DNA from: Photobacterium rosenbergii
GTDB lineage: Bacteria > Pseudomonadota > Gammaproteobacteria > Enterobacterales > Vibrionaceae
Length of the DNA: 64,000 nt
Assembly (NCBI RefSeq): GCF_003026455.1
Contig: NZ_PYMB01000011.1
Location: 1-64,000 of the forward strand
Reading direction: 5' to 3'
Shown piece after piece: positions 1 through 8,915 of this stretch; position 1 is the stretch's first letter, and each line of letters starts with the position of its first letter. Both the position numbers and the translations under genes were made by a program. A model generated the notes under the pieces. The model was given only the letters and a program-made list of their open reading frames with translations. It was not told where the DNA came from and did not search any database.

Positions 1-2
1 CT

Positions 3-179
3 ATTGCCCTTGCCGATCCGAGTATGGCAGCAGCAGCACAGGCAGCAGCGCCGCTGATCGCAGCTTCAGTGATCACAACCGTTATCCTGACTCCAGTTCT
101 GACTTCGTATGTCGTGAAGAAAAATAGCCAAGGCGGCCAACAGGGCAAGGAAGAGAAAGGAGTAGAAGCCAATGCCTAA
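3..179 (+). CDS. kdgT: 2-keto-3-deoxygluconate permease (KdgT-like), C-terminal fragment
   Basis: The window opens inside a gene read in frame 3. Its last 58 residues contain a hydrophobic helix (AASVITTVILTPVLTSYVV) followed by a hydrophilic lysine/glutamine-rich tail. The helix resembles the C-terminus of KdgT, the inner-membrane proton symporter for keto-deoxy and related sugar acids. The stop overlaps the start of the downstream kinase by 8 nt, so the two are translationally coupled. In this context it is probably the importer of the C4 sugar acid handled by the next two enzymes. The identification rests on a short tail and on context. Confidence 0.65.
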   Translation: MALADPSMAAAAQAAAPLIAASVITTVILTPVLTSYVVKKNSQGGQQGKEEKGVEANA

Positions 180-1410
180 GCTCATCGTAATAGCCGATGA
201 TTTCACCGGCTCTAATGATACCGGTGTTCAGCTTGCAAAGAGAGGAGCTACTGTTGCAGTCGCCCTCGCCGGTAAGCCTATCACTTGTGATATCCCTGTC
301 ATCAATACAGAGAGTAGGGCAACGGCACCAGAAATTTCAGCACAGGCCGTTAAAGCTGCTGTAAGAGGGAATGCCAGCGAAGATACCAAGGTCGTTTTCA
401 AGAAAATTGATTCAACCTTCAGAGGGAACATAGGTGCCGAAATCGAAGCGGCCACAACTGCTTTTGAAGCTGAAATCATCATTGTCGCCGGTGCAATACC
501 TGCGGCAGGCAGAACCACGGTAGGCGGCAAGTGTCTGGTAAACGGTGTTCCGGTCGCAGAAACCGAATTCGCGTCCGATCCCAAAACACCTGTCAAGTCT
601 TCGCTAATCGCCGAGATCATAGCGAGCCAGTCAGCATTGCCATGTCGAAATGTATCACTAGTTCAGATCAGGGCTGGGCAGTTGAATACTGAAATTGAAG
701 GCGCGAGTAACACAGCGGCTCCACAAGTCATCATCGCCGATGCCGAGACAGAAGATGACTTAGCCATTATTGGCAAGGCCATTGAGGCTGCCAACAAGAA
801 AACAGTCCTTGTCGGTGCGGCTGGGATTGCCGGCCAACTACCGCGTTCACTGTTTATGAATACTAACCCATTGCCGGTTTTGGTGCTTGCCGGTTCGATG
901 AGTGAAGTGACGCAGAATCAAGTCCAACACTGCCAACAAAGCGGACTCCAGACGGTGGATATCGACGCACAGGATATCTATCGCCATCACGACAGAACCC
1001 TGGCTAATGCCTTAGAGCATGTTGCCTCAGTGATCAAAGCAGGCAAGAGTTGCGCGGTACGTACAGCAGCCGATCAGGCTGAACGACAGCGTGCGCAGGC
1101 ATTCTGTGAGCAACAGGGGATCAGCGGTACAGAGCTTGGAAATGCCGTCGCCGGTTTCCTTGGCAAACTTGGCAAGTCGTTGATGGAAAGCTACCCGCTA
1201 TCAGGTGTCCTGTTTACTGGCGGTGATATCGCCACCGCCGTCGCGACAGAAATAGGTGCCGACGGATATGTCATTAAAGGCGAGGTACTCCCGTGCATCC
1301 CGCACGGCCATTTTACCGAGCATAGCACTAAGGTGGTCACCAAGGCCGGCGGGTTCGGCTCTATTGACGCCATCGAGAAAATAATCAGCTATCTACAGGA
1401 AAAAGAATGA
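172..1410 (+). CDS. dtnK: four-carbon acid sugar kinase (DUF1537, DtnK/OtnK type)
   Basis: Cytoplasmic ATP-dependent kinase that phosphorylates a C4 sugar acid (D-threonate or D-erythronate) at O4. The 412 aa match the usual family length. The N-terminal substrate domain begins with IVIADDFTGSNDTG, the family signature. The C-terminal nucleotide-binding domain carries FTGGDIATAV and GEVLPCIPHG. An AGGAG ribosome site lies about 9 nt upstream. The start overlaps the permease stop, and the end overlaps the pdxA2-like gene by ATGA. The PdxA2 neighbour, and the absence of the OtnC/OtnI/DenD genes of the erythronate route, favour D-threonate as substrate. That preference is inference from context. 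Confidence 0.85.
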   Translation: MPKLIVIADDFTGSNDTGVQLAKRGATVAVALAGKPITCDIPVINTESRATAPEISAQAVKAAVRGNASEDTKVVFKKIDSTFRGNIGAEIEAATTAFEAEIIIVAGAIPAAGRTTVGGKCLVNGVPVAETEFASDPKTPVKSSLIAEIIASQSALPCRNVSLVQIRAGQLNTEIEGASNTAAPQVIIADAETEDDLAIIGKAIEAANKKTVLVGAAGIAGQLPRSLFMNTNPLPVLVLAGSMSEVTQNQVQHCQQSGLQTVDIDAQDIYRHHDRTLANALEHVASVIKAGKSCAVRTAADQAERQRAQAFCEQQGISGTELGNAVAGFLGKLGKSLMESYPLSGVLFTGGDIATAVATEIGADGYVIKGEVLPCIPHGHFTEHSTKVVTKAGGFGSIDAIEKIISYLQEKE

Positions 1411-2387
1411 AAGTAATCGGTATTACTATGGGGGATGCGGCTGGCATCTCCCCTGAAATAACGCTCAAAGCCTTCGAGAATGTGGCGACGAAGAACATGC
1501 CATTGGTGATTTTTGGCTGTGCAGAAACCTTCCGCCGCCAGAATCAAATAATGGCGATCACCCAAAGACCGTTAGTCTGTATCGATAATATCGCCGATGC
1601 TGACTTCTCGAGTGAGAATATCCATATCATCGACGTGCCATTGGCCGACCCAGCAGCCCTGGAAATCGGGATGGTACAGGCACAAGCAGGTGCTGGCGCT
1701 TACCGCTGTATAGAAAAAGCGACCGAGTTCGCGATGCGTGGGGAGATCAGCGCGATTGCAACGGCACCGCTTAATAAGGAGGCGCTACACCTGGGCGGAT
1801 ACCACTATGCCGGACACACCGAGATGCTAGCCGAGCTGACCGGTACCGAGGACTTTGCCATGGTCCTTTATACCGACAAGCTTAGGGTTATCCACGCAAC
1901 TACCCATATATCACTGCGCAAGATGCTCGATACTCTTAATCCGGTGCGGCAGAAAACAGTGGTCAAGATCGCAGAGGACTTCCTCGCCAAGATCGGAGAA
2001 CAGGGGGCGCCAATTGCTGTCGCGGGGATTAATCCACATGCTGGGGAAAATGGTCTGTTTGGCCAAGAAGAGCTTGAAATTATCAACCCTACCGTTAAGC
2101 AGATGAAGGAGGCGGGCAGTAATGTTTATGGCGCTATCCCGCCGGATACTGTTTTCCTACAGGCCTATGAAGGGAAATATGCCATGGTCGTAGCCCAGTA
2201 CCACGACCAAGGGCACATCCCGCTGAAGCTGATGGGATTCCATGATGGCGTTAATATCACTGCTGGACTGCCGTTTATCAGGACATCAGCCGATCACGGT
2301 ACAGCGTTTGATATTGCAGGCAAAAATGTAGCAAAATGCGACAGTATTCTTGAGTCAATCAAGCTCGCAGTCAAGCTAGCAGGATAA
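1407..2387 (+). CDS. pdxA2: D-threonate 4-phosphate dehydrogenase (PdxA2)
   Basis: PdxA-superfamily NAD-dependent dehydrogenase/decarboxylase, 326 aa. In acid-sugar operons PdxA2 oxidises 4-phospho-D-threonate and releases CO2 to give dihydroxyacetone phosphate. The three metal-binding histidine motifs are visible: YAGHTEM, GINPHAGENG and QYHDQGH. The N-terminal GDAAGISPE replaces the GDPAGIGPE typical of vitamin B6 PdxA. It shares an ATGA overlap with the kinase and is followed after 6 nt by a DeoR regulator. That context argues for catabolism rather than pyridoxal phosphate synthesis. Confidence 0.86.
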   Translation: MKVIGITMGDAAGISPEITLKAFENVATKNMPLVIFGCAETFRRQNQIMAITQRPLVCIDNIADADFSSENIHIIDVPLADPAALEIGMVQAQAGAGAYRCIEKATEFAMRGEISAIATAPLNKEALHLGGYHYAGHTEMLAELTGTEDFAMVLYTDKLRVIHATTHISLRKMLDTLNPVRQKTVVKIAEDFLAKIGEQGAPIAVAGINPHAGENGLFGQEELEIINPTVKQMKEAGSNVYGAIPPDTVFLQAYEGKYAMVVAQYHDQGHIPLKLMGFHDGVNITAGLPFIRTSADHGTAFDIAGKNVAKCDSILESIKLAVKLAG

Positions 2388-2393
2388 GCCTAC

Positions 2394-3182
2394 GTGCAAC
2401 AATCAAAAAGAACGGATGTCATTCTCGAACACGTCAAAAAACACAAGCATGCTACTATCCAGGAGCTGGTCGACATCACCAGCTCCTCTGCAGCAACTAT
2501 CAGGCGTGATGTAAACAAACTGGCCGAGGACGGGCAAGTATATCGTCATCGCGGCGGTATATCCTTCGGCCGCTCTATTAGTCGGCAGCCGACCACCGCA
2601 GAGAAGATGGATGAAAACCTCGCCGCTAAGAAAGCGATTGCTGTTGCGGCACTTGGGCATATCAAGGAGGGAATGACGGTTTTCCTTGATGCGGGCACAA
2701 CCAGCTTCGAACTGTCCAAACTGCTTATCAATCGCCATGATGTCACAGTGATAACAACAGATCTACGTATCGCCTTTTACCTTTCCGAAGCAGGCAACAA
2801 CCAGATCATTATCGCCGGCGGCAATATCGATAACTGCAGCCAATCAGTGGTTGGAGACTACAGTGGGTACCTTCTGGACAATATTATTCCAGATATCTGT
2901 TTCTGTACCTGCAGCGCCTTTGATACCAACAATGGTGTAACCAGCCCGACGCAGGAAAAAGCATTTCTAAAAAGGAAGCTTGCCACGCTAGGTAAATCCA
3001 ACATATTGCTGACCGATAGCAGTAAACTCCACTGTGTGGGAACCCATCGTATCGCACCGCTTTCCACCTACGATCTCTTGATTTCAGACTCTGATATGCC
3101 TTCACATGTGCAGGCTGACATAGAAGAAGAAGTCGCTATCGAATTAGTGCAGTTCGAAAGACCAGGCTTCGAGAGCAAATAA
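2394..3182 (+). CDS. DeoR-family transcriptional regulator of the acid-sugar operon
   Basis: 262 aa with a GTG start 6 nt after pdxA2. Residues about 1-55 form the DeoR winged helix (TIQELVDITSSSAATIRRDVNKL). Residues about 75-235 form the sugar-phosphate-sensing DeoRC fold, with DAGTTSFELSKLL and the GGNID segment. The gene ends the four-gene operon and probably represses it, sensing a phosphorylated intermediate. The effector is unknown. The operon promoter lies outside the window, so its operator cannot be inspected. Confidence 0.85.
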   Translation: MQQSKRTDVILEHVKKHKHATIQELVDITSSSAATIRRDVNKLAEDGQVYRHRGGISFGRSISRQPTTAEKMDENLAAKKAIAVAALGHIKEGMTVFLDAGTTSFELSKLLINRHDVTVITTDLRIAFYLSEAGNNQIIIAGGNIDNCSQSVVGDYSGYLLDNIIPDICFCTCSAFDTNNGVTSPTQEKAFLKRKLATLGKSNILLTDSSKLHCVGTHRIAPLSTYDLLISDSDMPSHVQADIEEEVAIELVQFERPGFESK

Positions 3183-3530
3183 CCCGAGTCAAATCTACCT
3201 ACACGCTCCAACTCTGTGGACAGCTGATTTATGGAATTGGAGCGTACAAACTTGTCCACTACCGGCCACCGCTTCCCACCGAAGACAAAGTTATACCGAC
3301 CCGAAAACACTGGGCTGACGATAGATTTCCACAATATCGGTGGATAAAAATCGCTTGGAACATTTTGATGTTAAATATAAATGGACGTTGTATGACGGTT
3401 TACTGCGAAATGCAGGCTGCAGTTCTCATGAATAGTCATATTGCAGAGTTGCAAAAATAACATACACTGACCTTTAAAGTGTCTTTGTTAGTTGCTAGTA
3501 TATGCTCGCAAAATGAACAGAGAGAGCGCG
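3183..3530. other. intergenic region with a 9-bp inverted repeat
   Basis: Just after the DeoR stop, positions 3203-3211 (ACGCTCCAA) pair perfectly with 3237-3245 (TTGGAGCGT) around a 25-nt loop. This could be a transcript-end hairpin, but no T-tract follows. I see no other gene or clear promoter here. Confidence 0.4.
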
Positions 3531-3845
3531 ATGAAAGATGCCATTCTTTCTACCCTGAAAGAAAAGTTAACCCATTTACCCGATATCGCTGTCCGAGTTG
3601 TCGAGCGCGAGCGTTCTGGAGACTTTATTTACATTACTCACCTGGTACGAAATGGCCAGACGATGAAGGGGCATTGGAATATAAATCACTTTAACTTATG
3701 GCACCGCCGTGAAGTGATGACGCAGGAAGGGTTGCAGATCCATGAAACTGCAACGAACTACCAACTTCATAATACCGAGGATGCCGAGCGGTTTTGCGAA
3801 TGGTTCCTGGCAGGCATACAGCTTCTACCGTCTAGAAAGAAATGA
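3531..3845 (+). CDS. hypothetical protein, 104 aa
   Basis: Small soluble protein of unrecognised family containing a conserved-looking WHRREV segment and a C-terminal EDAERFCEWFLAGI stretch. I prefer the ATG at 3531 because a GAGAG purine run precedes it; in-frame TTG and ATG codons at 3492 and 3513 lack ribosome sites. The stop overlaps by ATGA the start of a 45-aa membrane peptide, so the two are likely expressed together. No function can be assigned. Confidence 0.55.
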   Translation: MKDAILSTLKEKLTHLPDIAVRVVERERSGDFIYITHLVRNGQTMKGHWNINHFNLWHRREVMTQEGLQIHETATNYQLHNTEDAERFCEWFLAGIQLLPSRKK

Positions 3846-3979
3846 AGAAGCTCATTAATTCAATTAAGTACAAGGTTATCGATGTGGCAGCCTTGGCGAC
3901 GGTAACTACTTTGCTACTGGTCCTGGTTATTGTGATTAGCCTGACCCTGTCACGGTGGTTAAAAATGCTGGTTGAATGA
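3842..3979 (+). CDS. small single-pass membrane protein, 45 aa
   Basis: This short frame begins at an ATG overlapping the stop of the preceding gene (ATGA). It encodes a basic N-terminus (MKKLINSIKYK), a hydrophobic helix at about residues 14-35 and a short basic tail. The overlap and the clean basic-hydrophobic-basic pattern support translation and an inner-membrane location with the N-terminus inside. The family is not recognised. Confidence 0.5.
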   Translation: MKKLINSIKYKVIDVAALATVTTLLLVLVIVISLTLSRWLKMLVE

Positions 3980-4130
3980 ATCTTGTAATTTCCATAGGGC
4001 AACCAGCAGAAGATTCAACATGTTCAAGTAATAGCTTGTTCATGACAAGAGCCCAAGGGTAACGGGAAGTACCCCTTTAAATTTAAGGATGATTATTCAC
4101 TCTTTAATGACAATAGGTTTACGATTTCCC

Positions 4131-4316
4131 ATGAACACCTTTGAACAACATATAGCGAGAGGGATTAAGCTCCAGTCTTCAACCTTTCAGTCCATGGCTT
4201 CTCACCCCACCCAAAAGGCTCAGCTTAATCGGAGTGTTAAAGTTAAGGCGAATACATTATTGGCCTTTACCAAGAGAAACTTCTTAGCCGAGTACAAGGG
4301 TAATATACGTGGATAA
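4131..4316 (+). CDS. possible small basic protein, 61 aa
   Basis: Weakly supported frame beginning MNTFEQHIARG and ending in a lysine-rich segment. No good ribosome site precedes the ATG at 4131 or the alternative at 4089. The only support is that its stop overlaps the start of the cysteine-containing frame at 4309. Possibly a remnant of a small phage-like gene. Confidence 0.25.
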   Translation: MNTFEQHIARGIKLQSSTFQSMASHPTQKAQLNRSVKVKANTLLAFTKRNFLAEYKGNIRG

Positions 4317-4461
4317 GCCAAACCATATCGCCAAGTGCGAATGCAACATCAGTGGGATGGTTCGAATCCACCGTAAGTGGTACCACAAGTTGCTTGGTTA
4401 CCGTTCGTTGTATCAATGCCAAGCCTGCGGAAGAGTGAAGCCACTGAGGCATTCCGGCTAG
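4309..4461 (+). CDS. possible zinc-ribbon-like small protein, 50 aa
   Basis: GTG-started frame overlapping the preceding stop by 8 nt. It carries CEC near residue 10 and CQAC near residue 38, a spacing that could bind zinc, in a histidine/arginine-rich sequence (RIHRKWYHK). It resembles small phage or plasmid zinc-ribbon proteins in general appearance only. A pilin gene begins 26 nt downstream. Confidence 0.35.
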   Translation: MDKPNHIAKCECNISGMVRIHRKWYHKLLGYRSLYQCQACGRVKPLRHSG

Positions 4462-4487
4462 CACCTAACACTTTTACGGTTATATAG

Positions 4488-5003
4488 ATGAAACAAAAAG
4501 GGTTTACACTCATTGAATTAGTCGTTGTTATTCTGATTGTTGGCATACTTTCAGTGACTGCCAGCACAAAATTTCTAGGCGTTTCATCGGATGCCAGAAC
4601 AGCGACGATGGAAGGCGTTAAAGGGGCAATTCAAAGTGCTGTTGATGTTACCTATGGCAAGCTCGCCACGTTAGGCTACGAGAACAACCCGGCTTTGTTT
4701 GCCTATGGTGATAACTATCCGGATCTAACCGAGTGGTGTGAGCTTTGCTATTTCATCTATGGCTACCCTGGCAATATGACTTCAACCTTCCCGAAGATCA
4801 TGGCCGGGGTCGCACAAGATAATTCAGAAGAAATCCAAGTTGGCACCGGCGGCGAGGGAATGGATGCTGCTTCTATCTATTTCAGTTTTCCAGATAACTT
4901 CGAAGGCCATCGGCTTAAAGTTGATAACTGCTATGTACAGTATGTGCCGCCGATCCAAAACAAGACCAAGGAGTATTCGGTGAGGGTGGTGCCTTGTAAG
5001 TGA
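4488..5003 (+). CDS. MshA-like type IV pilin (class III signal)
   Basis: 171 aa. The prepilin signal KQKG-FTLIELVVVILIVGILSV has glycine before the cleavage site and glutamate at +5, so prepilin peptidase should process it. The early region (KFLGVSSDARTATMEGVKGAIQSAVDVTYGK) is similar to MSHA-family major pilins. Cysteine pairs in the C-terminal half could form the disulfide loop. No assembly genes lie nearby, so this is an orphan pilin that would need machinery encoded elsewhere. Confidence 0.8.
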   Translation: MKQKGFTLIELVVVILIVGILSVTASTKFLGVSSDARTATMEGVKGAIQSAVDVTYGKLATLGYENNPALFAYGDNYPDLTEWCELCYFIYGYPGNMTSTFPKIMAGVAQDNSEEIQVGTGGEGMDAASIYFSFPDNFEGHRLKVDNCYVQYVPPIQNKTKEYSVRVVPCK

Positions 5004-5170
5004 TCCTCGGGATTGCGCTGAAAACTTAATAGTTTCAAATTACTTCTACATTCTTCCTTTATCCTCTGACCATCGTTGTCTCCATCCCTGCCTCTATAAG
5101 GCATTTTTCAACACTATGGATAAACGTCACAAAAATCACTTCCCCATTGTGGCCATCAATAAAATTTGAG

Positions 5171-5182
5171 ATTGCGCACATA
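5171..5182 (+). promoter_or_regulatory. 12-bp motif shared with the EIIC promoter
   Basis: ATTGCGCACATA lies 39 bp upstream of the LacI-type palindrome. The identical 12-mer at 9027 lies 40 bp upstream of the palindrome there. Here it is part of TTTGA-N6-GCACA, a fair CRP-like site. CRP binding is inference. Confidence 0.45.
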
Positions 5183-5209
5183 CAGCTCAATCTTTAGCTA
5201 ATACCATTA

Positions 5210-5225
5210 GCTAACTCGAGTTAGC
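5210..5225. promoter_or_regulatory. LacI-family operator (perfect palindrome)
   Basis: GCTAACTCGAGTTAGC is a perfect 16-bp palindrome with a central CG, as expected of LacI/Cra-family sites. It lies 40 bp before the GPH symporter start and recurs with small changes at 9067, 12809 and 17633. Confidence 0.8.
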
Positions 5226-5264
5226 AAGCAATCAAAAAGAATTACATCCATCAATGGAGTTTTT

Positions 5265-6647
5265 ATGAATAGTACGGAATCTAGTAGCAAGGTCAGTTTA
5301 GCAACCAAGCTTTCCTTTGGCTTCGGGGGCTTTGGCAAAGACTTTGGTATGTCGGTCGTCAGTGTCCTACTGCTGTTTTACTACACCGATGTTGCTGGCG
5401 TTTCACCAATCTTTGTTGGTACTGTTTTCCTCGTTGCCCGTATCTGGGATGCTGTAAATGATCCGATGCTCGGCTACATCGTCAACAATACCAAGACACG
5501 TTGGGGCCGCTATAAGCCCTGGATATTTTTCGGTAACCTGCTGAATGCTGGCTTTACCATTGCACTCTTTTCTGCCCATCACTTCACTGGCACAGCCCAG
5601 CTGATCTTTATCGCAATTACCTATATTGGCTGGGGCATGACCTATACCATGCTAGATGCGCCTTTTTGGTCTCTTATCCCGACTATTACCCTCGATAAAA
5701 AAGAACGTGAAAGACTGATGCCTTACCCACGTTTGTTTGCATCGGGTGCATACTACTTTGCCAGTGGTATGGGTATTGTGGCTGTTAACAAGCTTGGGCA
5801 GGGTGATGATGCACACGGCTTCTTCCTTTATGCGGTCATCAGTGCGGTGCTTGCTATAGCAAGTGCGACAGTCACTTGCCTGTGGACGAAGCAGTCAGTC
5901 AAAGATGATCCATCACAACAGAACACTATCAATATTAAAGAGGCCATCAAATACCTGCTTAAGAATGATCAGTTCGTTGCATTACTCTCTGTCGCACTGA
6001 TATTCAATATTGCAAACGGCTTCTTTAATGGCTTGCACCTTTACTTTTACAAATATGTACTCGGTGATGAGACCTTGTTCTCCACATTCATGGTGCTAAC
6101 TGGCGTTTTCGGTATTCTCGCGATCATTGCATTCCCTAACCTGGCGTCAAGGTTTGGCAGAGCTAAGCTGTTCTCTGCATCGTTGCTGCTCCCAGCGGCA
6201 TCGTCAGCCATATTGTTTATCACTGCGAACTTTGCTCAGTCGAGTCAGATCCTGATCACGTTAGCTGGTGCACTGGCTGGGATATCAACGGGGCTGTACT
6301 GGCTGATGATTTTCCTAATGATTGCCGATACGGTGGACTATGGCGATTTGAGGCTGGGTAAACGCTGTGAAAGTGTTTGTTACTCGGTCCAAACTTTTGC
6401 TGTTAAATGTACCGGCGCCTTCACTGGCTTCTTGGTTGGGGGATCTCTAGCCATCATCAATTACGTGCCGAATGAAGTTCAAACACCAGAAGCCGTTACC
6501 GGGTTACAGCTTCTATACCTTGCACCGTCAGCGTTGTGTATCGTGGCTTATATTGCATACCGTAAGTTCTATACACTCAATGGTGCTGTATTGGACTCTG
6601 TCCAGCATGAACTCGAAGGCAAGTACAACCCTGCTGCAGCGTCGTGA
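5265..6647 (+). CDS. GPH-family sugar symporter (MelB-like)
   Basis: 460-aa inner-membrane cation symporter of the glycoside-pentoside-hexuronide family. The N-terminal KLSFGFGGFGKDFGMSVVSVLLLFYYTDVAG and the RIWDAVNDPMLGYIVNNTKTRWGRYKPW signature are typical of MelB-type proteins, and about 12 hydrophobic segments are visible. A GGAG ribosome site sits 7 nt upstream. It is directly followed by the alpha-galactosidase gene and preceded by a LacI operator. Alpha-galactosides such as melibiose-type oligosaccharides are therefore the likely cargo. Substrate assignment is by context. Confidence 0.85.
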   Translation: MNSTESSSKVSLATKLSFGFGGFGKDFGMSVVSVLLLFYYTDVAGVSPIFVGTVFLVARIWDAVNDPMLGYIVNNTKTRWGRYKPWIFFGNLLNAGFTIALFSAHHFTGTAQLIFIAITYIGWGMTYTMLDAPFWSLIPTITLDKKERERLMPYPRLFASGAYYFASGMGIVAVNKLGQGDDAHGFFLYAVISAVLAIASATVTCLWTKQSVKDDPSQQNTINIKEAIKYLLKNDQFVALLSVALIFNIANGFFNGLHLYFYKYVLGDETLFSTFMVLTGVFGILAIIAFPNLASRFGRAKLFSASLLLPAASSAILFITANFAQSSQILITLAGALAGISTGLYWLMIFLMIADTVDYGDLRLGKRCESVCYSVQTFAVKCTGAFTGFLVGGSLAIINYVPNEVQTPEAVTGLQLLYLAPSALCIVAYIAYRKFYTLNGAVLDSVQHELEGKYNPAAAS

Positions 6648-6669
6648 CACCCCGTTAGAAATATCGTTT

Positions 6670-6695
6670 CCAGCCAGCTTGCTGCTGCAGGCTGG
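6670..6695 (+). terminator. hairpin between symporter and alpha-galactosidase
   Basis: CCAGCC (6670-6675) pairs with GGCTGG (6690-6695), followed by CCTTTCGTT. This weak intercistronic hairpin could attenuate transcription or stabilise mRNA. Confidence 0.3.
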
Positions 6696-6741
6696 CCTTT
6701 CGTTGAAAACCTAAATCTCCCGCATTATGGAGCACACAATA

Positions 6742-8862
6742 ATGAAAAGCGCATTCATTCACCTGGCCAGTCGTCACACTAGCCTGGTTATTAAAAATGA
6801 CGGCAGAATGCCTGAAGTGATGTATTGGGGGAAACGGCTTCCAGACGAAACTGACTTAGCTCCTTTGGGTATGACCCTTAGCCGTCCGATCCCTGGGGGG
6901 CGCATCGATAGCGATACCGCGTTATCACTTTGTCCCGAACTAGCAACTGGCCTATTTACTTCTCCTGGCTTAGAAGGTAGCCGCAATGGCAGTTGTTGGG
7001 CACCTTCATTTATGGTTGTTGATGCTGAAATCACGCCGCAGTCAGTAACATTTACCTGCCGAGATAAGATTGCAGAGCTCAGCCTGGTTATCGATATTAC
7101 CCTCGATGAAGAATCAGATGTCTGCCAGTCTCGCTTACGTCTGCACAATGATGGGCAAACCGAGTATCAGCTACAGAGACTGTCACAAACGCTACCCGTG
7201 AAGGCTCAAGCGCGTGAGCTCATGTACTTCCATGGCCGCTGGACACATGAATTCCAGACTAAGCGAATGAACTTAGAACAAGGGGCATTTACTCAGGAAA
7301 ACAGGCGGGGAAGAACCTCTCACGAACGATTCCCGGCTATTGTGGCCGGCCAGACTGGGTTTAGCGAAACTCACGGTGAGCTATATGGCTTTCATCTGGG
7401 CTGGAGCGGCAGCCACCGAATTCATGCAGAAGTGATGAGCGATGGGCGGCGCTTTGTTCAAGCCGGGGAATTATTGATGCCCGGTGAAATGACGATCATG
7501 CCTGGTGAGAGTTATGAAACCCCTGTTCTTTACAGTTGCTATAGCCCAGATGGCCTCAATGGGATGAGCCAACGGTTCCACCGCTATGTCCGCCAGAATA
7601 TCGTGCATTTTGATCACCAGGCAAAACCTCGTCCGGTCCATCTCAATACGTGGGAGGGTATCTACTTCGACCATGACCCCGACTACATTTTGCAAATGGC
7701 CGAAACGGCGGCAGATTTAGGCGTCGAGCGATTTATTATTGACGATGGTTGGTTCCGTGGTAGAAATCATGATCGGGCAGGGCTTGGGGATTGGTTCCTT
7801 GATCAAAGCAAGTATCCACAGGGGCTGCAGGCTATCGTTGAGTGTGTCAAACAACAGGGAATGGAGTTTGGCCTCTGGTTTGAACCCGAGATGGTAAACC
7901 CTGATTCCGATCTATACCGCAGCCATCCTGACTGGGTATTAAAGACCGAAGGCTACGAGCAAGTGACTGTCAGAAATCAGTATGTACTCAATTTACAAAA
8001 GCCAGAGGTATTCGATTATCTATATGGCTGCATGAATAGCTTACTCAGCGAGTACGACATACGCTATATCAAGTGGGATATGAACCGCGAATTGGTTCAA
8101 GGTACCCACGACCAGCATGCAGCTAACCACGGCCATGTGAAAGCCTTCTACCGGTTGATTGATCAACTCAGAAAAGCCCATCCACAGTTGGAAATTGAGA
8201 CCTGCTCCGGGGGCGGCGGGCGAATTGACTATCAAGTGCTTAGTAGAACTCATCGATTCTGGGCATCAGATTGCAATGATCCCATTGAGCGCCAGTCGAT
8301 TCAAAAGGGAGCAAGTTATTTCTTCCCGCTGGAAGTAACCGGTGCGCACATTGGTGCTGGACATTGCCATACAACAGGCCGGACCCACAGTGATGGGTTC
8401 CGGGGAATGACTGCACTGTTTGGCCACATGGGGGTAGAGCTGGATCCTGTCAAGGCGACGGAGCAGGAGAAGGCCACAATGAAAAAATACATCTCGCTGC
8501 ACAAGTCTTTACGTACGCTGCTCCATACCGGAGAGCATTTTAGATGTGATACCGACCACCAGGACACGCAAGCATGGGGGGTGATCAGTTGCGATAAAAA
8601 GCAGGCAGTCGTGATGTTTACCCAGATAGCGTTGGCAGAATATGCCCTTGCTGCACCATTAATTATCCCTGGGTTGGATGACGGCCTGAACTACCGAGTG
8701 ACATTGCTGGAAAATAGCTCGGGTGATCTTTATATGAAACAACTGCCTTTGTGGATGGAAGAGCCGACGATCGTCAATGGTGCACTTCTGGCACAAGCGG
8801 GATTGATGATGCCTGCAATACAACCTGAAAGCGCCATCTTAATTAAGCTGGAAGCTGTCTAA
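6742..8862 (+). CDS. alpha-galactosidase, glycoside hydrolase family 36
   Basis: 706-aa cytoplasmic enzyme releasing terminal alpha-galactose. The N-terminal beta-sandwich is followed by a TIM barrel with WEGIYFDHD and FIIDDGWFRGRNHDRAGLGDW. The nucleophile is D446 in KWDMNR and the acid/base is D510 in WASDCNDPIERQ, both in canonical GH36 motifs. I chose ATG 6742 because GGAG lies 9 nt before it; ATG 6727 would place that GGAG inside the gene. No signal peptide, so substrate is cut after uptake, presumably via the upstream symporter. Confidence 0.92.
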   Translation: MKSAFIHLASRHTSLVIKNDGRMPEVMYWGKRLPDETDLAPLGMTLSRPIPGGRIDSDTALSLCPELATGLFTSPGLEGSRNGSCWAPSFMVVDAEITPQSVTFTCRDKIAELSLVIDITLDEESDVCQSRLRLHNDGQTEYQLQRLSQTLPVKAQARELMYFHGRWTHEFQTKRMNLEQGAFTQENRRGRTSHERFPAIVAGQTGFSETHGELYGFHLGWSGSHRIHAEVMSDGRRFVQAGELLMPGEMTIMPGESYETPVLYSCYSPDGLNGMSQRFHRYVRQNIVHFDHQAKPRPVHLNTWEGIYFDHDPDYILQMAETAADLGVERFIIDDGWFRGRNHDRAGLGDWFLDQSKYPQGLQAIVECVKQQGMEFGLWFEPEMVNPDSDLYRSHPDWVLKTEGYEQVTVRNQYVLNLQKPEVFDYLYGCMNSLLSEYDIRYIKWDMNRELVQGTHDQHAANHGHVKAFYRLIDQLRKAHPQLEIETCSGGGGRIDYQVLSRTHRFWASDCNDPIERQSIQKGASYFFPLEVTGAHIGAGHCHTTGRTHSDGFRGMTALFGHMGVELDPVKATEQEKATMKKYISLHKSLRTLLHTGEHFRCDTDHQDTQAWGVISCDKKQAVVMFTQIALAEYALAAPLIIPGLDDGLNYRVTLLENSSGDLYMKQLPLWMEEPTIVNGALLAQAGLMMPAIQPESAILIKLEAV

Positions 8863-8876
8863 GCAATAACATTGAC

Positions 8877-8915
8877 GTGCAGCGGCTTTAGGCTGCTGCA
8901 CATTCTTCTCTTTTA
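8877..8915 (+). terminator. terminator after the alpha-galactosidase gene
   Basis: GTGCAGC (8877-8883) and GCTGCAC (8895-8901) close a stem with an inner GGC/GCC-type pairing, followed by a pyrimidine-rich TTCTTCTCTTTT tract. Confidence 0.7.

Noticed and set aside
3211..3290. GTGGACA / TTGTCCAC sequences considered as DnaA boxes
   Set aside because: They do not match TTATCCACA well, are only two, and no replication genes are nearby.
4356..4372. tRNA T-arm-like GGTTCGAATCC
   Set aside because: The arm pairs only 4 of 5 bp and no D-arm, anticodon arm or acceptor stem can be built around it; it also lies in a plausible small coding frame.
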